This document shows positions 19,253 to 28,602 of a stretch of 64,000 nt of DNA, piece by piece. Origin of the DNA: Synechococcus sp. SynAce01 (GTDB taxonomy: Bacteria > Cyanobacteriota > Cyanobacteriia > PCC-6307 > Cyanobiaceae). Numbering within the stretch: the first letter of the stretch is position 1; each line of letters starts with the position of its first letter. The stretch covers positions 868,001 to 932,000 of the forward strand of contig NZ_CP018091.1 in the NCBI RefSeq assembly GCF_001885215.1. The letters are read 5' to 3'. The translations under genes and the position numbers were made by a program. The notes beneath the pieces were generated by a model. It saw nothing but the letters and a program-made list of their open reading frames with translations. It did not search any database and was not told the origin of the DNA.

Positions 19253-20323
19253 TTGAATCAGTTCAATCACCAAACGTTGCCAGACCTGACACGGCGGGAC
19301 CAACAGGTGCTAAGTGCAACCATTCAGCACTACGTCGACACGGTGGAGCCCGTGGGTAGTCAGACCCTGGTGAAGCGTTTCGATTTCCCGGCCAGCCCCG
19401 CCACAGTGCGTACCGCCATGGGGGTGCTGGAGCAGAAAGGTCTGCTGGTCCAGCCCCACATCTCCGCCGGCCGGGTTCCGAGCCAGCTGGGCTACAGGTT
19501 GTTTGTTGACGATCTGCTGCCAGCCCCCGGCGCCGGCGCCCTTCAGCTGGAGCGTGAACTGCTGGCTATGAGCCTGAAATGGGCGGCACTGGATGATCTC
19601 CTGATTCATCTGGCCCGGCGGCTGGCCGATCTCACCGGACTGCTCAGCCTGATCACCCGCCCACAACGCCTGCAGTCGCGGCTGCAGGCAACGCGGCTGG
19701 TGGCGGCCGGTGATCGGCTGCTGATCTTTTTGGTCGAGAACGGAGGGGTGGCCTGCAGCCTCAATGTGCGGCTGCAGGCCGGAACCGAACCGGAACTGCC
19801 TGCCCTAGAGCGCTGGGTGAATGATCAGCTCCGAAACAATCCCGATTCCACCATCCGCTGGCAGAGGCTCCCTCCCCAGCTGCAAACCAGTGGCCGGGTG
19901 GTGCTCCAAGCCCTGAGCAGCCATCAACTGGCCCGCAGGGCGGATGGCGAAGGAGCCGTGGCCCTTGGCCTCGGTGGCCTGCTGGGCCAACCGGAGTTCA
20001 GCCGCACCGCCAGCTTGCGGCCGCTGATTCAGCTGGTGGAAGAAGACCCCCAGAAACTGCTGCGTCGCGACGTCAGCGATCGCGACGGAATCCCTGCTTC
20101 GCTGATGGCCCTGCCCATGGCGATTCCCCTCGACGGGGTGTGGATCGGCGCCGAACACCCCCACCCGGCGCTCAACCAGTGCGCGGTCGTGCAGGCCACC
20201 TACGAGGCGGGCGATGGCAGCCGCGGCCAGGTTGCCCTGGTCGGGCCGATGCGGATGGCCTACGCCACCGCCCGCGCGGCGGTGCGCTCAGTCGCCAGTA
20301 GCCTGCAGCGCCTGCTCAGCTGA
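19253..20323 (+). CDS. hrcA: Heat-inducible transcription repressor HrcA
   Basis: 356 residues. The winged helix is at the N-terminus (LTRRDQQVLSATIQHYVDTVEPVGSQTLVKRF..SPATVRTAMGVLEQKGLLVQPHISAGRVPSQLGYR), the strongest family signature; the rest resembles the GAF-like and dimerisation parts of HrcA, ending in the VGPMRMAYATARAAVRSVA stretch. HrcA represses groESL/dnaK-type genes at CIRCE sites and needs GroEL to fold. The start is TTG at 19253; a second TTG at 19274 (PDLTRRDQQ) would also fit. Anbu follows 11 bases after the stop. Confidence 0.9.
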   Translation: MNQFNHQTLPDLTRRDQQVLSATIQHYVDTVEPVGSQTLVKRFDFPASPATVRTAMGVLEQKGLLVQPHISAGRVPSQLGYRLFVDDLLPAPGAGALQLERELLAMSLKWAALDDLLIHLARRLADLTGLLSLITRPQRLQSRLQATRLVAAGDRLLIFLVENGGVACSLNVRLQAGTEPELPALERWVNDQLRNNPDSTIRWQRLPPQLQTSGRVVLQALSSHQLARRADGEGAVALGLGGLLGQPEFSRTASLRPLIQLVEEDPQKLLRRDVSDRDGIPASLMALPMAIPLDGVWIGAEHPHPALNQCAVVQATYEAGDGSRGQVALVGPMRMAYATARAAVRSVASSLQRLLS

Positions 20324-20334
20324 GGCCACGAGCA

Positions 20335-21144
20335 TTGACCTATTGCGTCGGTTTTTATCTGGAGGATGGGCTGGTGATGGCCTCAGACTCCCGGACCAAT
20401 GCCGGTGTGGATTACATCTCCAGCTATCGGAAGCTGCATGTGTTCCAGCCCAGCCCCGATCGCCTGTTCATCCTGCTGGCGGCCGGCAACCTGGCCACCA
20501 CCCAGGCCTGTTTGAACTGGATCAGCCGCGATCTCGACCAAGCTCGCCTGGACGGTTCAAAGCCCAAGCCGCAGGCCTCGCCCGAAGCCGGCACGCCCCC
20601 CGACCTGCTGAGCGCAACCTATCTGTTTGAAGCCGCGGCCTACATCGGTCGGATCAGCGTGGCGGTGCAGGAGGCGAATCACTCGGCCCTGCGGCAGGCG
20701 GGCGCCAGCGGTGAGGCCACCTTCATCCTCGGTGGGCAGATCGCCGGACAAAGCCACGGGCTTTATCAGATCTATCCCCAGGGCAACGCGATCATGGCCA
20801 CGCCGGAAACACCATTCCTGCAGATCGGTGAGAGCAAATACGGCAAGCCTCCCCTCGATGGCGTGGGCCATCACAAACTCTCACTCGAAGACGCCGCCCG
20901 GCTCTGCCTGGTGTCGCAGGTGATCACCCGTCGCTCCAATCTGACCGTCGGCCCCCCCTTCGAAGTGGCGCTCTATCGCCGCGACAGCCTGGAGATCGCC
21001 CATCAGCTCAAACTGGAGCGCGGCCATCCCGAGATCAGCCAGATCAACAAGGCCTGGATCGAGAGTCAGCGGCAGGCCCTCCAGCAGTTGCCCCGCTTTG
21101 CCTGGGAAGCCGAAGCCGACTCCCAGGCCTCCGCCACCCGCTGA
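20335..21144 (+). CDS. Anbu-type proteasome-like peptidase
   Basis: 269 residues from a TTG at 20335. The start TYCVGFYLEDGLVMASDSRTNAGVDYISSYRKL is that of Anbu/BPH peptidases, relatives of HslV and 20S proteasome beta subunits. After removal of Met, Thr would be the N-terminal nucleophile; Asp and Lys partners (SDSRT, RKL) are in their expected places. Anbu often sits with transglutaminase-like, alpha-E and ATP-grasp genes; none of them is here. Instead it follows hrcA after 11 bases, suggesting co-expression with the heat-shock repressor. Substrates are unknown. Confidence 0.82.
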   Translation: MTYCVGFYLEDGLVMASDSRTNAGVDYISSYRKLHVFQPSPDRLFILLAAGNLATTQACLNWISRDLDQARLDGSKPKPQASPEAGTPPDLLSATYLFEAAAYIGRISVAVQEANHSALRQAGASGEATFILGGQIAGQSHGLYQIYPQGNAIMATPETPFLQIGESKYGKPPLDGVGHHKLSLEDAARLCLVSQVITRRSNLTVGPPFEVALYRRDSLEIAHQLKLERGHPEISQINKAWIESQRQALQQLPRFAWEAEADSQASATR

Positions 21145-21172
21145 GCGGTCCCCCGTCCCCACCCACGCACCT

Positions 21173-21349
21173 ATGCAATCGGTGTCCAGCGGGATCTCCA
21201 CAGGGCATCTGCCCGATACCGACGTGGTGCAGGAGCTGGTGCGCGAAGCCCACCGGCGCTTTGGCCCCATCAACGAAGGGCTGGTCGCCGATTACATCCC
21301 TGCCCTGGCAGCCGCCGCTGCCGATCACTTCGGCATCTGCGTGGCCGGC
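21173..21349 (+). pseudogene. N-terminal remnant of a glutaminase-like gene
   Basis: Starting at ATG 21173 the frame encodes VVQELVREAHRRFGP.NEGLVADYIPALAA...DHFGICVAG. The motif G.VADYIPALA...P..FGI is the beginning of serine-dependent beta-lactamase-type glutaminases (GlsA). After about 59 residues similarity stops and the frame runs antisense through trpB. A real glutaminase needs about 300 residues, so this is a truncated relic. The call rests on a short motif recognised by eye. Confidence 0.5.
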
Positions 21350-21409
21350 AGCATGACCGCCGTGGCCCCCGGCAACGGCGCGTGCGGCCAGCTCACCGCC
21401 CGTTTCCTC

Positions 21410-22669
21410 TCAACCGGCCATCGCATCGCCGAGCCGCTCGGCCACAGTGGTCACATCCTTGTCGCCGCGGCCAGAGAGGTTGATCACCACCTCCGTGCCC
21501 GGCGCCAGCGTCGGACAGAGCGACTCCAGCCAGGCAAAGGCATGGGCCGTTTCAAGCGCCGGGATGATGCCTTCGAGCTCGCTGACCCGCTGCAGGGCAT
21601 CCAGGGCCTCCTGGTCGGTGACGGCGGCGTATTCGGCCCGGCCGAGCTCCTTGAGATAGCTGTGTTCCGGCCCGACGCCGGGATAGTCGAGGCCGGCGCT
21701 GATCGAATGGGCCTCCTGGACCTGACCCTCGGCGTCCTGGAGCAGCAGGCTCATGGCCCCGTGCAGCACGCCGACGCGGCCCTCGGTGATCGTGGCGGCG
21801 TGGCGCCCGGTGGCCACCCCCTCACCGGCAGCCTCCACACCGATCAGGCGCACGGAAGGGTCGTTCACGAACGGATGGAACAGCCCCATCGCATTGGAGC
21901 CGCCACCGACGCAGGCCAGCAGCACATCAGGCAGGCGACCGAAAGCCTCGGCGCACTGCCGCTTGGTTTCGTGGCCGATCACGGCGTGGAAATCGCGCAC
22001 CAGCATCGGGTAGGGGTGGGGGCCGGCCACCGAGCCGAGGATGTAGTGGGTGCTCTCCACGTTGGTCACCCAATCGCGGATGGCTTCACTGGTGGCGTCC
22101 TTGAGGGTGGCCGTGCCGGCTGTCACCGGCTGCACCCTGGCTCCCAGCAGGCGCATGCGGAAAACGTTGAGGGCCTGGCGGCGCATGTCCTCGGCGCCCA
22201 TGTAGACCACGCATTCCAGCCCGAAGCGAGCGCAGACGGTGGCAGTGGCCACGCCGTGCTGGCCAGCGCCAGTTTCAGCAATGATCCGCTTCTTGCCCAT
22301 ACGCAGGGCCAGCAGGGCCTGGCCAAGCGCGTTGTTGATCTTGTGGGCGCCGGTGTGGTTGAGGTCTTCGCGCTTCAGCCAGAGGCGCGGGCCGCCCTCG
22401 GGGCGCTGGTAGTGGGCGGTGAGTCGCTCAGCTTCATAGAGCGGGGTGGGCCGGCCCACGTAGGTACGCAGCAGGTGATCCAGGCGGGCGGTGAAGGCGG
22501 GATCGGCCCAGGCCGCCGCTGCTGCCGCTTCCAGCTCCGCCAGGGCCGGCATCAGCGTTTCCGGCACGTACTGGCCGCCGAAGCGACCGAAGCGACCGGC
22601 CGCCGTTGGCCGCACCGATGCGGCCAGGGTGGCGGGATCCGGATGGACGGAGGGGAGCGTGCTGGTCAC
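21410..22669 (-). CDS. trpB: Tryptophan synthase beta subunit
   Basis: 419 residues from the GTG at 22669. Joins indole and serine to give tryptophan with [26 protein letters not shown] contains the PLP lysine, [14 protein letters not shown] and [14 protein letters not shown] (phosphate loop) are intact, and the end [10 protein letters not shown] is typical. The open frame extends to 22801, but homology starts near [15 protein letters not shown], so a start at 22669 or nearby is preferred; no clear ribosome binding site is visible. It is divergent from sui1. Confidence 0.94.
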   Translation of the reverse strand: MTSTLPSVHPDPATLAASVRPTAAGRFGRFGGQYVPETLMPALAELEAAAAAAWADPAFTARLDHLLRTYVGRPTPLYEAERLTAHYQRPEGGPRLWLKREDLNHTGAHKINNALGQALLALRMGKKRIIAETGAGQHGVATATVCARFGLECVVYMGAEDMRRQALNVFRMRLLGARVQPVTAGTATLKDATSEAIRDWVTNVESTHYILGSVAGPHPYPMLVRDFHAVIGHETKRQCAEAFGRLPDVLLACVGGGSNAMGLFHPFVNDPSVRLIGVEAAGEGVATGRHAATITEGRVGVLHGAMSLLLQDAEGQVQEAHSISAGLDYPGVGPEHSYLKELGRAEYAAVTDQEALDALQRVSELEGIIPALETAHAFAWLESLCPTLAPGTEVVINLSGRGDKDVTTVAERLGDAMAG

Positions 22670-22780
22670 CGGAAGAGGGGCGTGATAAGTCCAGCCTAGG
22701 AAGCTGGCTTCAACGCTTCGCTGGCGATACCGGCGGCTGGGCCGTTGCGCTGTGATGGAGGCGTCGCGACAACGGGCGCC

Positions 22781-23107
22781 ATGGGCAAGGGAGGTTGGCA
22801 AGAATTCAGCAGGCCCGAGAGCACCGAAAGGGCGGGCAGCTCAGGCGCCGGTGCGGCGGCCCGATCCCAGCAGCGGGTGCGGGTGCAGCGCACCAAGGCC
22901 GGCAAAGGCGGTAAAACCGTAACTGTGATCACCGGGTTGGAGCTCAGCGACAGCGAAGCCAGCGGTCTGCTCAAGCGGCTCAAGACCTCCGCCGGCAGCG
23001 GCGGCACCCTCAAGCAGGGCCAGATCGAGCTGCAGGGAGATCAGCTGGCCATCGCCTTGGCGACGCTCAGCCAGGAGGGCTTCCGGCCAAAGCAGGCCGG
23101 CGGCTGA
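22781..23107 (+). CDS. SUI1/eIF1-like translation factor (YciH type)
   Basis: 108 residues from the ATG at 22781. The SUI1 fold is visible as [57 protein letters not shown], including the KxGKxVTxIxG and GGT motifs. Bacterial relatives (YciH) influence start-codon discrimination. The neighbourhood trpB-sui1-...-purE is shared with marine picocyanobacteria. It is convergent with the AI-2E transporter gene, with 25 bases between the stops. Confidence 0.88.
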   Translation: MGKGGWQEFSRPESTERAGSSGAGAAARSQQRVRVQRTKAGKGGKTVTVITGLELSDSEASGLLKRLKTSAGSGGTLKQGQIELQGDQLAIALATLSQEGFRPKQAGG

Positions 23108-23132
23108 CGTGGGCATCGGTGTGTGAATCGGC

Positions 23133-24248
23133 TCAGGGCCCGCGAACGTCCAGGCCGGCCTCACGGCCACGGATTTCGCCAGGCTCAGGCAGTCCCAGGC
23201 GGCAGGCGAGCTCATCGAGAAAGGTTTTCAGGCAGCTCGCCACCGGCACCGCCAGCAGCAGGCCAAGCAGGCCGCCGAGGCCGAGCAAGCTGCCGATACG
23301 GGCGCCGATCGGCAGGCTGACCAGCAGCCAGGCCGGCTGCAAGCCAACGATCTGACCCATCAGCCTGGGCTGGATGATCTGGTCGACCACCTGACCCACC
23401 GTGATCGCCGCCACCAGCACCTCAAGACCCGTGCGGGGATCATCGAGAGCCAGAAGGCCACTCACCAGGACGATCGTGAAGGCGCTGGCATAGGGAATCA
23501 AGGTGGTGAACCCGATCGCCACGGCGAAGAGCACGCCGTAGGGGATGGCCAGCAGGGCGAAGACCACAATCTGGGCAGCGCTGAGGATCAAGGCCAGCAC
23601 CACCTGGCCGGCGAAATAGCCGCGGAAGGTGCGATACAACGTGCCCAGCACCATCGCTCTCCAGCTGGCCGGCAGCCAGCGTCCGAGCCCACGGCTGATC
23701 GACTCACCACCGATCAGCAGGAACACGGCCAGCACGATCACAACCAGCGTGTTGATCGTCAAGGTGAGCGTGGCGCCCAGCAGGCTGAGCAACCGCTGGC
23801 TGAGCTGGCTGGCGAGCTGGGTGGAGCGGGTGAGCAGCTCACTGCTGAGATCGCCGAAGTCGGCCGGCAGACCATGGGCCGTCGCCCAGCTCTGGGCCTC
23901 ATTCAGCAGCAATTCACCTTGAACCAGCCAGCGGGGCAAGGCCTTGAGCAGATCGCCCAGCTGGTCTACCAGGCGCGGCACCAGCACCAGCGACACCAGC
24001 ACCAGCAAGCCCAGCCCCAAGCCGAGCACCAGGGCAAGCGCCAGCAGGCGGGGCACCCCGCGACCCGTGAGCCAGCGGCTGGGGATGTCGAGCAGGAAGG
24101 CGATCAGGGCGGCCGTGAGGATCAGGGCCGGGAACGGCGCCAGCGGCAGCAGCAGCTGGCGCAGCACGAACACATTGAGCACCAGCAGCGGCAGGGCCAG
24201 CCCCAGACGCAGGGACATCGGCACCGTCACGGTCGCAGCCTTGGTCAT
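23133..24248 (-). CDS. AI-2E family transporter (PerM-like)
   Basis: 371 residues. Seven to eight hydrophobic segments and the typical mid-protein cytoplasmic/periplasmic helical part ([30 protein letters not shown]) followed by [16 protein letters not shown]-like text ([20 protein letters not shown]) identify the AI-2E exporter/PerM family. The substrate in cyanobacteria is unknown. Its start overlaps the purE stop by four bases (ATGA), so it is translated with purE. Confidence 0.85.
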   Translation of the reverse strand: MTKAATVTVPMSLRLGLALPLLVLNVFVLRQLLLPLAPFPALILTAALIAFLLDIPSRWLTGRGVPRLLALALVLGLGLGLLVLVSLVLVPRLVDQLGDLLKALPRWLVQGELLLNEAQSWATAHGLPADFGDLSSELLTRSTQLASQLSQRLLSLLGATLTLTINTLVVIVLAVFLLIGGESISRGLGRWLPASWRAMVLGTLYRTFRGYFAGQVVLALILSAAQIVVFALLAIPYGVLFAVAIGFTTLIPYASAFTIVLVSGLLALDDPRTGLEVLVAAITVGQVVDQIIQPRLMGQIVGLQPAWLLVSLPIGARIGSLLGLGGLLGLLLAVPVASCLKTFLDELACRLGLPEPGEIRGREAGLDVRGP

Positions 24249-24835
24249 GACGGGGGGGCCTCCATCGCCCGGAGGTAGGCCGCCATCCCGAACGCTTCAA
24301 GACTGGAATCCTTCGCCCTCACCTGATCATGCAGTTCGGCCCTGTAGGCCATCAGCTGTTCGCCCAGGACGGGATCCGCCGTGGCCAGGATCTGGGCCGC
24401 CAACAGGCCGGCGTTGCTGCCGTTGCCGATCGCCACGGTGGCCACGGGAATGCCAGCCGGCATCTGCACGATCGAAAGCAGGGAGTCGAACCCCGAGAGG
24501 GCGCGGCTCTGCACCGGCACCCCAATCACCGGCAGGGGGGTGAGCGCCGCCACCATCCCCGGCAGATGGGCCGCCCCGCCGGCACCGGCAATGATCACCT
24601 TCAGGCCCCGGCCGTGGGCCCCGGTGGCGAACTCCACCATCGCCAGCGGCGTGCGGTGGGCCGAGAGCACCCGCACCTCCACCGCCATTCCGAAGCGCTC
24701 CAGGATCTGGACCGCCGGCGCCATGGTGGGCAGGTCGGAATCGCTGCCCATCACCACCGCGACCTGACAGGCGCCAGGTTCCGTTGCTGGCCGGGGTGTG
24801 GGGATGGCCGCAGCAGGCCTGGGCTCAACGTCCAA
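24245..24835 (-). CDS. purE: N5-carboxyaminoimidazole ribonucleotide mutase
   Basis: The core starts at [14 protein letters not shown] and continues with [17 protein letters not shown] (catalytic His), [27 protein letters not shown] and [17 protein letters not shown], so PurE of purine biosynthesis is certain. The N-terminus is not: there is no ATG near the core. TTG at 24835 gives about 22 extra residues and is used here; ATG at 24895 would overlap the nagA start codon on the other strand. The stop overlaps the AI-2E gene (ATGA). Confidence 0.9.
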   Translation of the reverse strand: MDVEPRPAAAIPTPRPATEPGACQVAVVMGSDSDLPTMAPAVQILERFGMAVEVRVLSAHRTPLAMVEFATGAHGRGLKVIIAGAGGAAHLPGMVAALTPLPVIGVPVQSRALSGFDSLLSIVQMPAGIPVATVAIGNGSNAGLLAAQILATADPVLGEQLMAYRAELHDQVRAKDSSLEAFGMAAYLRAMEAPPS

Positions 24836-24893
24836 GGGAGGAGGGCAGCGAAGATGGCATTCTCCCGCTCCTGGCGCCTCGCCGCCGAAGGTC

Positions 24894-26090
24894 ATGCGCT
24901 GGCTCAGCAACGTCCGCCTTCCAGGCGCCGGCTCCAGCGCGGGCAACGACGACCAGCGCTGGCGGATCGGTGTCGATGAGCAGGGTCAGATCGCCTGCGT
25001 GCGGCCGCTGCAGCCCGGCAGCAAGGCTGCCGGCGACGACTGGCAGGGGAACTGGCTCAGCCCAGCCGGCGTCGACCTGCAGATCAACGGCGGCCTGGGC
25101 CTGGCCTTCCCGGAGCTCCAGCCCCACGAACTGCCCCGCCTGCTGGAGCTGCTGGAGCTGCTCTGGCGTGATGGGGTCGAGGCGATCTGCCCAACCCTGG
25201 TGACCTGCGCGGTGGAGCCCCTGCGCCAGGCCCTGGCCGTGCTGGGGCAAGCCCGCGCCCAGCACCGGCCGGGCCGCTGCCTGCTGCTCGGCGCCCACCT
25301 GGAGGGCCCGTTCCTGGCCACGGCCCGCCGCGGCGCCCACCCCGAGCAGCACCTCTGCCCGCCCAGCCTGGCGGCGCTCCAGCAGCGGATCGGCGGCTTT
25401 GAAGACAGCATCGATCTGGTCACCCTGGCCCCGGAACTCCCCGGCGCCGGCGCCGTGATCGAGGCCCTGCGTGCCCGGGGCATCGTGGTGAGCCTGGGTC
25501 ACAGCGCCGCCACAGAAGCCGAAGCCGACGCCGCCTTCACCGCAGGCGTTTCGATGCTCACCCACAGCTTCAACGCGATGCCCGGCCTGCACCACCGGGC
25601 GGCGGGTCCGATCGGCGCGGCACTGCGGCGCGGCGACATCAGCCTCGGGCTGATCGCCGATGGGGTGCATGTGACCCCCACCATGGCGGTGCTGTTGCAG
25701 CGGCTGGCGCCCCGGCACGTGGTGCTGGTCAGTGATGCCCTCGCTCCCTACGGGCTCGAGGAAGGCCGTCACCGCTGGGATGAGCGGACGTTGCTGGTGG
25801 AAGGCGGCAGCTGCCGGCTGGAGGACGGCACCCTGGCCGGCGTCACCCTGCCGCTGCTGGAGGGGGTGGTGCGGCTGGCCCGCTGGAGCGGCGCCCCGGG
25901 GCGGGCGATCGCCGCAGCCACCGTGCTGCCACGGTGGGTGCTGGGCGATGACCGGCCAGTAGAAGCGATGCTGGTGGGCCTTCCCCTGGGCGAGGCCCTG
26001 CGCTGGAGCCGCCCGGCGCCAGGCGATCTGCGCTGGCGGCGGGCCGGGGCCAGCTGGGGCGGGGCCGGCTGGGGCGGGGAGTCTCCTTAA
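24894..26090 (+). CDS. nagA: N-acetylglucosamine-6-phosphate deacetylase
   Basis: 398 residues from the ATG at 24894. Amidohydrolase fold with metal-binding and catalytic motifs: [50 protein letters not shown] and VSDALAPYG. It deacetylates GlcNAc-6-phosphate in amino sugar recycling. An upstream extension to 24798 is open but not family-like and overlaps purE. chlM follows after 26 bases on the same strand. Confidence 0.9.
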   Translation: MRWLSNVRLPGAGSSAGNDDQRWRIGVDEQGQIACVRPLQPGSKAAGDDWQGNWLSPAGVDLQINGGLGLAFPELQPHELPRLLELLELLWRDGVEAICPTLVTCAVEPLRQALAVLGQARAQHRPGRCLLLGAHLEGPFLATARRGAHPEQHLCPPSLAALQQRIGGFEDSIDLVTLAPELPGAGAVIEALRARGIVVSLGHSAATEAEADAAFTAGVSMLTHSFNAMPGLHHRAAGPIGAALRRGDISLGLIADGVHVTPTMAVLLQRLAPRHVVLVSDALAPYGLEEGRHRWDERTLLVEGGSCRLEDGTLAGVTLPLLEGVVRLARWSGAPGRAIAAATVLPRWVLGDDRPVEAMLVGLPLGEALRWSRPAPGDLRWRRAGASWGGAGWGGESP

Positions 26091-26116
26091 GATTCGGCCG
26101 GTTGCACCCTGTCTCG

Positions 26117-26827
26117 ATGTCCGCTGAACCGTTGCTGGAGAAGGCTCTGGAGAAAGCGGAGGTCCGCGACTACTTCAACAGCACGGGCTTTGAGCGCTGG
26201 AATCGCATCTACAGCGACAGCGACGAAGTGAACAAGGTGCAGCGGAACATCCGCATCGGCCACCAGAAAACCGTGGATCAGGTGCTGCTGTGGCTGCAGG
26301 AGGAGGGCAACCTGGCTGGGCGCAGCTTCCTCGATGCCGGCTGTGGCGTCGGCAGCCTCAGCCTTCCCCTGGCCCAGCTCGGTGCCGGCAGCATCGCCGC
26401 CAGCGACCTCTCCGAGGCGATGGTGAACGAGGCGGGCCGCCGGGCCGCAGCGGCTGATCTCGGCCCAGAGCGCATCCAATTCAGCGCCTCCGATCTCGAA
26501 AGCCTCAGCGGCCGCTACGACACGGTGATCTGCCTGGATGTGTTCATCCACTACCCCCAGGAGCCCGCCGAGCAGATGGTGCGCCACCTGGCCTCGATGG
26601 CCGAGCGCCGGCTGCTGGTCAGCTTCGCCCCCTACACCCCCTTGCTGGCCGCGCTGAAATCGATCGGTCAGCTCTTCCCCGGCCCCAGCAAGACCACCCG
26701 CGCCTACACCCTGCGCGAAGACGGCATCGTGGCGGCAGCGGCAACGGCAGGATTCCAGCCCTTACGCCGCAGCCTCAACACGGCCCCGTTTTACTTCTCG
26801 CGGCTGATCGAATTTGGCCGGAGCTGA
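26117..26827 (+). CDS. chlM: Magnesium protoporphyrin IX methyltransferase
   Basis: 236 residues. SAM-dependent methyltransferase with motif I LDAGCGVGSLSLPLA at about residue 72 and ICLDVFIHYPQEPAEQMVRHL further on. The start EKAEVRDYFNSTGFERWNRIYSDSDEVNKVQRNIRIGHQKTVDQVLLWL is specific to ChlM, which methylates Mg-protoporphyrin IX in chlorophyll synthesis. The ATG at 26117 is preferred to 26102. The 3' end overlaps the convergent pseudouridine synthase gene by 53 bases, unusually long for two full genes. Confidence 0.93.
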   Translation: MSAEPLLEKALEKAEVRDYFNSTGFERWNRIYSDSDEVNKVQRNIRIGHQKTVDQVLLWLQEEGNLAGRSFLDAGCGVGSLSLPLAQLGAGSIAASDLSEAMVNEAGRRAAAADLGPERIQFSASDLESLSGRYDTVICLDVFIHYPQEPAEQMVRHLASMAERRLLVSFAPYTPLLAALKSIGQLFPGPSKTTRAYTLREDGIVAAAATAGFQPLRRSLNTAPFYFSRLIEFGRS

Positions 26828-27776
26828 GCAGGGCCGCCGGCAAGGGCGCCTCCAGCGCCAGCTCCTCCCCCCCCGGCAGTAACAGACGCAAGCGGTGGGC
26901 CCGCAGGGTGTACCCACCTTCGCCGGGGAGGGCCTCATCGCGAGCCCCGCCGCCAGCTCGATACAGCGGATCGCCCAGCAAGGGCGCCCCGAGGCTGGCG
27001 GTGTGGATGCGGATCTGATGGGGCCGTCCGGTCACGATCGCCACCTCCACCAGATCAGCCTCAGGGCGGCTCTCGATCAGGGTCAGCTGGCTGAGGGCCG
27101 TCAGGGCTCCGGGAGCCTCCGGCGGCACGGCGCACCAGACCTGGCCCAGCCGGGGATGGGGCACGCGCCCGATCGCGGCGTGGATCCAGCGGCTGAAACC
27201 GGGCTGCTGTGGCAGCACCCCGGGCCTGATCAGGGCGCGATAAAACTTGCGGCAAGAGGCCGGATCGCTCTTGCGCAGCTGGGCACTGAGCCAGGCCCGG
27301 GTGGCGGAGCGGCGCGCGCAGACCAGCAGCCCGGAGGTGAAGCGGCCGAGGCGATGCACGGGCCTGGGAGCTGGCCCTGAACCCTGGCCGCCAAAGCGGC
27401 GCTCCAGCAGGCGCAACAGCGTGTGCTCCAGGTACCCACCCGCCGGCAGCACCGGCAGCCCGCTGGGCTTGTCGATCACCAGCAGGTCGCCGTCATCGTG
27501 GATGACCTCCCAGTGATCCGGCACCGACGCTTCCAGCCAGGGGGGCCGCTGCCACTGCAGGCGATCACCGCTGGATAGGGTGAAATCGCTGCGCAGGCGC
27601 TGGCCGTTGCACAAGACTTCGCCGGCCGCGAGACGCTGCGCCCAGACGCCCTGATCGGAATGGGCGTAGCGGCCGGCGTAGAACGCGCTGAGGCTGGAGC
27701 CGGCCTCAGCGGGCCCGATCCGGTCGCGGTAGGTCCAGCCGTTGTTGGCCACAGCCGGCCGCCACTGCTCAGACAA
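26775..27776 (-). CDS. RluA-family pseudouridine synthase
   Basis: 333 residues. An S4-like N-terminal region (VWAQRLAAGEVLCNGQRLRSDFTLSSGDRLQW) precedes the synthase domain with VIDKPSGLPVLP and PVHRLGRFTSGLLVCARRS; the family motif usually has HRLDxxTSG, and here the position is HRLGRFTSG, so the catalytic Asp appears to be replaced by Gly. VTGRPHQIRIH is intact. The start overlaps the response regulator stop by eight bases. The target RNA is unknown, and if the replacement is real the enzyme may lack activity. Confidence 0.85.
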   Translation of the reverse strand: MSEQWRPAVANNGWTYRDRIGPAEAGSSLSAFYAGRYAHSDQGVWAQRLAAGEVLCNGQRLRSDFTLSSGDRLQWQRPPWLEASVPDHWEVIHDDGDLLVIDKPSGLPVLPAGGYLEHTLLRLLERRFGGQGSGPAPRPVHRLGRFTSGLLVCARRSATRAWLSAQLRKSDPASCRKFYRALIRPGVLPQQPGFSRWIHAAIGRVPHPRLGQVWCAVPPEAPGALTALSQLTLIESRPEADLVEVAIVTGRPHQIRIHTASLGAPLLGDPLYRAGGGARDEALPGEGGYTLRAHRLRLLLPGGEELALEAPLPAALLSSGQIRSAARSKTGPC

Positions 27777-28563
27777 CCAGGCCGTTCTCCAGGGCGTAAC
27801 GCACCAGTTCGGTGCGGCTGGTGGTGCTGGTTTTGATGAACAGCCGGCTCACGTACTTCTCGACGTTGCGGATGGAAGTTTCCAGCCGTCTGGCGATTTC
27901 CTTGTTCATCAGGCCCTCGGCCACCAGCTGCAGCACGCTTGCTTCGCGGGGAGTGAACTCATGGCGCACTGGAGCCGCCGCCTTCTTGGCACCACCGAGC
28001 TGCAACAGGGAGCGGATCTCGGTGATCTGGCGAGCCATCTGGCCGATGTCGGCATCGGCGTAACGGGCGGCCTCCGCCAGCAAACGCTCCTGGCGCCGCA
28101 CCACGTTGCGCACCCGGGCCACCAGCTCGTCGGGATCAAAAGGTTTGGGGATGTAATCGTCGACGCCGGCCTGGAAGCCCTCAATGCGATCGGCCGTCAT
28201 GCCCTTGGCGGTGAGAAAGATCACCGGCGTACCGCCCAGCCGTTCATCGGAGCGCAGGCGCCGCAACAGCTCATAGCCGTCGCAGCGGGGCATCATCACG
28301 TCGCTGATCACCAGATCGGGCAGCAGCTCCTGGGCTGCCGCCCAGCCCTGGTCGCCATCGCTGGCGGTGGTGACATCAAAGCCCTCGTCCTCCAGGTAGG
28401 CCTGGACGGCGTTGCGCAGACCCGGTTCGTCATCGACCAGCAGCAGCCGGGCCGGCGGCAGGGCCGCTTCAACGGGTGCCTCTGATGCCGTGCCCTCAGA
28501 AGAAGTGCCCTCTGACGCCGTTGTTGCCGCGTCCTGGGGAAGGGCGGGGATGTCTTGGCTCAT
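27769..28563 (-). CDS. Response regulator, receiver plus LuxR-type HTH (Ycf29-like)
   Basis: 264 residues. After a Ser/Thr/Ala-rich leader of about 38 residues comes a receiver domain (LLLVDDEPGLRNAV; phospho-Asp in DLVISDVMMPRCDG; Lys in FDPDE-preceding YIPKP), then a linker and a NarL-type helix-turn-helix (TPREASVLQLVAEGLMNKEIARRLETSIRNVEKYVSRLFIKTSTTSRTELVRYAL). This architecture resembles plastid Ycf29 and its cyanobacterial counterparts. No histidine kinase gene is nearby. The stop overlaps the start of the pseudouridine synthase gene. Confidence 0.88.
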   Translation of the reverse strand: MSQDIPALPQDAATTASEGTSSEGTASEAPVEAALPPARLLLVDDEPGLRNAVQAYLEDEGFDVTTASDGDQGWAAAQELLPDLVISDVMMPRCDGYELLRRLRSDERLGGTPVIFLTAKGMTADRIEGFQAGVDDYIPKPFDPDELVARVRNVVRRQERLLAEAARYADADIGQMARQITEIRSLLQLGGAKKAAAPVRHEFTPREASVLQLVAEGLMNKEIARRLETSIRNVEKYVSRLFIKTSTTSRTELVRYALENGLVV

Positions 28564-28602
28564 GAACCCAGAAGCACATGTTGGGAATCTATCCAGTAGG
28601 GC

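Noticed and set aside
21098-22699. 533-codon plus-strand frame continuing from the glutaminase-like remnant
   Set aside because: Beyond about 21349 it is antisense to trpB and has no similarity; only the first 59 codons are interesting.
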